Assembly (NCBI GenBank): GCA_007123455.1 | Contig: SKKZ01000018.1 | Location: 1 to 13,320 of the forward strand | Source of the DNA: Coriobacteriia bacterium | Lineage (GTDB): Bacteria > Actinomycetota > Coriobacteriia > Anaerosomatales > SLCP01 | DNA length: 13,320 nucleotides | Direction: 5' to 3' | Shown: in pieces, positions 11,969 to 13,320 of the stretch | Numbering within the stretch: the stretch's first letter is position 1 | Layout: every line of letters starts with the position of its first letter | Notes under the pieces: generated by a model | Seen by the model: the letters and a program-made list of their open reading frames with translations, nothing else | Database searches by the model: none | Told to the model about the DNA's origin: nothing | Position numbers and translations under genes: made by a program

Positions 11969-13320
11969 ATGGACCTCGTCGTCGGCCACGCGAACCCGGA
12001 CTTCGATGCTTATGCGGCCACGGTTGCTGCAACGAAGCTCTTCCCCGGCTCGCGTGGCGTGTTCCTCGGGACACAGAACGCGAACGTGCGCGCGTTCCAC
12101 AACCTGCACGAGGACTTTCTCGACTTCGTGGACTTGCGAGGACTCGATCTCGACTCGGTGCGCCGGATGATCATCGTCGATACGAGGGAGCCGGGTCGCA
12201 TCGGAGAGCTGGGTGCAGTTGCGCTGCGCCCCGACGTCGAAGTGATCGTCTACGACCATCACCCTCCTGCAGAAGGTGACCTGACCGGCGTCGACGATCG
12301 CTCACTCGACGTTGGAGCGACCACATCGATCCTCGTGCACGAGATCCACCGGCAGGGAATCGCGCTCACCCCCCTCGAAGCCTCGCTCTTCCTCCTGGGA
12401 GTGCACGAAGACACGGGCTCTCTGACGTACCCGGGTACCACCTCCTATGATGCCGAGGCCGTCGCGTACCTGATGGGCGCCGGCGCGGAGATGGAGGTCC
12501 TCAACCAATTCCTCAGCCGAGCGCTCGATCCGGAGCAGCACAGACTCCTGGAGGACCTCGTCGCATCTCTCGAGATATGGGACGTGAACGGCCAGCAGAT
12601 AGCCGTCGGTGTTGCCCGCGCCGAGGAGTACGTCGACTCGGCGAGTGTGCTGACGCACTACGTTGTCGAGGATATGGGATACCGTGTCGCCATCGCGATC
12701 GTTGCAATGCCGGGAAGACTCCAGGTCGTTGCCCGAAGCAGGCTGCACGAGGTCGACGTCGGTGAGGTCATGACCCACATCGGAGGAGGCGGTCACGCGC
12801 AGGCAGCGTCCGCCGCCTTCCGCGAGCTTCCGGTCGATGTCGCTCTCGAGCGGGTGCGCGAGGCGCTGGAGGCGACCGTGCGTCCACCACTCAAGGCCCG
12901 GGACATACTCTCGGCTCCGGTGCGCTCCATCCACCCCGAGACGACGATGGCCGAGGCAGGCTCGCTGATGTCCACATGGGGGCACGGCGGCCTTCCGGTG
13001 ATGGAAGACGATCTCATCACCGGGCTCGTCACGCGCAAGGACGTCGACAAAGCGCTCCGCCACCAGCTCTCACATGCGCCCGTCAAGGGGTTCATGGCCC
13101 GCGACGTGGTTACCGTAGGACCGGACGAGGACCTCTACGCGATCGAGAACCTGCTGGCAACGAAGGGCATCGGTCGCTTACCGGTGGTCGAGGACGGGCG
13201 ACTCGTGGGAATCGTCACGCGCAAGGACCTTCTCCGTGCCGAGCACGGTGACGAGTATCTGGACCGGCGCTTGCCGCGGGCCCGCGCGCGTTCGACCGAA
13301 CGCTTCCTCGCTTCCGTCAC
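11969..13320 (+). CDS. DHH-DHHA1 phosphoesterase with two CBS domains, 3'-truncated (possible N-part of a tRNA nucleotidyltransferase/poly(A) polymerase fusion)
   Basis: The frame is open from ATG 11969 to the right edge: 450 residues visible and no stop. GAGGTG (11954-11959) is nine bases upstream, and the gap from the pdp stop is six bases. Residues 1-160 form a DHH domain: HANPDFDA (H7, D11, D13), VDTR (D71), the DHH triad D96-H97-H98, and HEDTG (D148), the usual two-manganese ligands. A DHHA1-type domain follows, with GGGGH at 272-276. Residues ~308-362 and ~371-424 are two CBS domains, each ending in a G-x-V-T-R-K-D motif and likely binding an adenine nucleotide as regulator. Residues 425-450 are basic and end near an ERFLASV helix. 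Known: proteins with DHH, DHHA1, two CBS and a C-terminal class II tRNA nucleotidyltransferase domain exist in several bacterial groups. Inferred: this gene may continue that way outside the window. It could instead be a short nanoRNase/phosphodiesterase-like DHH protein. Confidence 0.9.
   Translation, partial: MDLVVGHANPDFDAYAATVAATKLFPGSRGVFLGTQNANVRAFHNLHEDFLDFVDLRGLDLDSVRRMIIVDTREPGRIGELGAVALRPDVEVIVYDHHPPAEGDLTGVDDRSLDVGATTSILVHEIHRQGIALTPLEASLFLLGVHEDTGSLTYPGTTSYDAEAVAYLMGAGAEMEVLNQFLSRALDPEQHRLLEDLVASLEIWDVNGQQIAVGVARAEEYVDSASVLTHYVVEDMGYRVAIAIVAMPGRLQVVARSRLHEVDVGEVMTHIGGGGHAQAASAAFRELPVDVALERVREALEATVRPPLKARDILSAPVRSIHPETTMAEAGSLMSTWGHGGLPVMEDDLITGLVTRKDVDKALRHQLSHAPVKGFMARDVVTVGPDEDLYAIENLLATKGIGRLPVVEDGRLVGIVTRKDLLRAEHGDEYLDRRLPRARARSTERFLASV

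Noticed and set aside
1..13320. CRISPR arrays, insertion sequences, tRNA or rRNA genes
   Set aside because: No regularly spaced repeats, transposase motifs, terminal inverted repeats or cloverleaf sequences were seen; base and codon use look uniform across the window.

Overview
This is a high-GC (clearly above 60 % by eye), gene-dense stretch read entirely on the + strand, with many GTG starts and stop/start overlaps. The gene content and protein style suggest an actinobacterial anaerobe, perhaps of the Coriobacteriia type. That placement is inference from resemblance, not a database match.

Region 1 (1-8555) is the distal half of a respiratory complex I operon in the classic order nuoH-I-J-K-L-M-N. 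Neighbouring genes overlap by 4 bases or less or lie 1 base apart. nuoH is cut by the left edge. The outstanding feature sits in the nuoI slot (940-3045). The expected ~150-200-residue NuoI is replaced by a 701-residue protein that keeps the NuoI N-terminal segment and its C-terminal two-[4Fe-4S] ferredoxin. Between them lies a complete GltD/NfnB-like FAD/NAD(P)H oxidoreductase. This would place a flavin entry point for NAD(P)H electrons directly next to the clusters that feed the quinone site. The membrane subunits H, J, K, L, M and N look intact, and the key charged residues I could check in J-N are present.

Region 2 (8556-8752) is a regulatory intergenic space. It holds a small stem-loop just after nuoN, a sigma70-like promoter candidate, a TTGCATGCAA palindrome, a convincing rho-independent terminator at 8650-8685, and a -10-like box placed so that the next small gene could be transcribed leaderless.

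Region 3 (8753-9373) carries two small genes: an 84-residue helical protein with a FlgM-like C-terminal half, and a 95-residue two-helix membrane protein resembling one YggT unit.

Region 4 (9374-13320) is a nucleoside-salvage cluster. An 11-bp perfect inverted repeat and a 5-codon mini-ORF with a strong Shine-Dalgarno precede deoB (phosphopentomutase). deoB overlaps pdp/deoA (pyrimidine-nucleoside phosphorylase) by 4 bases, and the pdp ribosome site lies inside a hairpin at the end of deoB. Six bases after pdp begins a DHH-DHHA1-CBS-CBS protein that runs off the right edge and may continue into a tRNA nucleotidyltransferase/poly(A) polymerase module. PyNP releases (deoxy)ribose-1-phosphate from pyrimidine nucleosides and DeoB converts it to the 5-phosphate for central metabolism. 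No RNA genes, insertion sequences or CRISPR arrays were seen, and no stretch over 300 bases lacks a gene.
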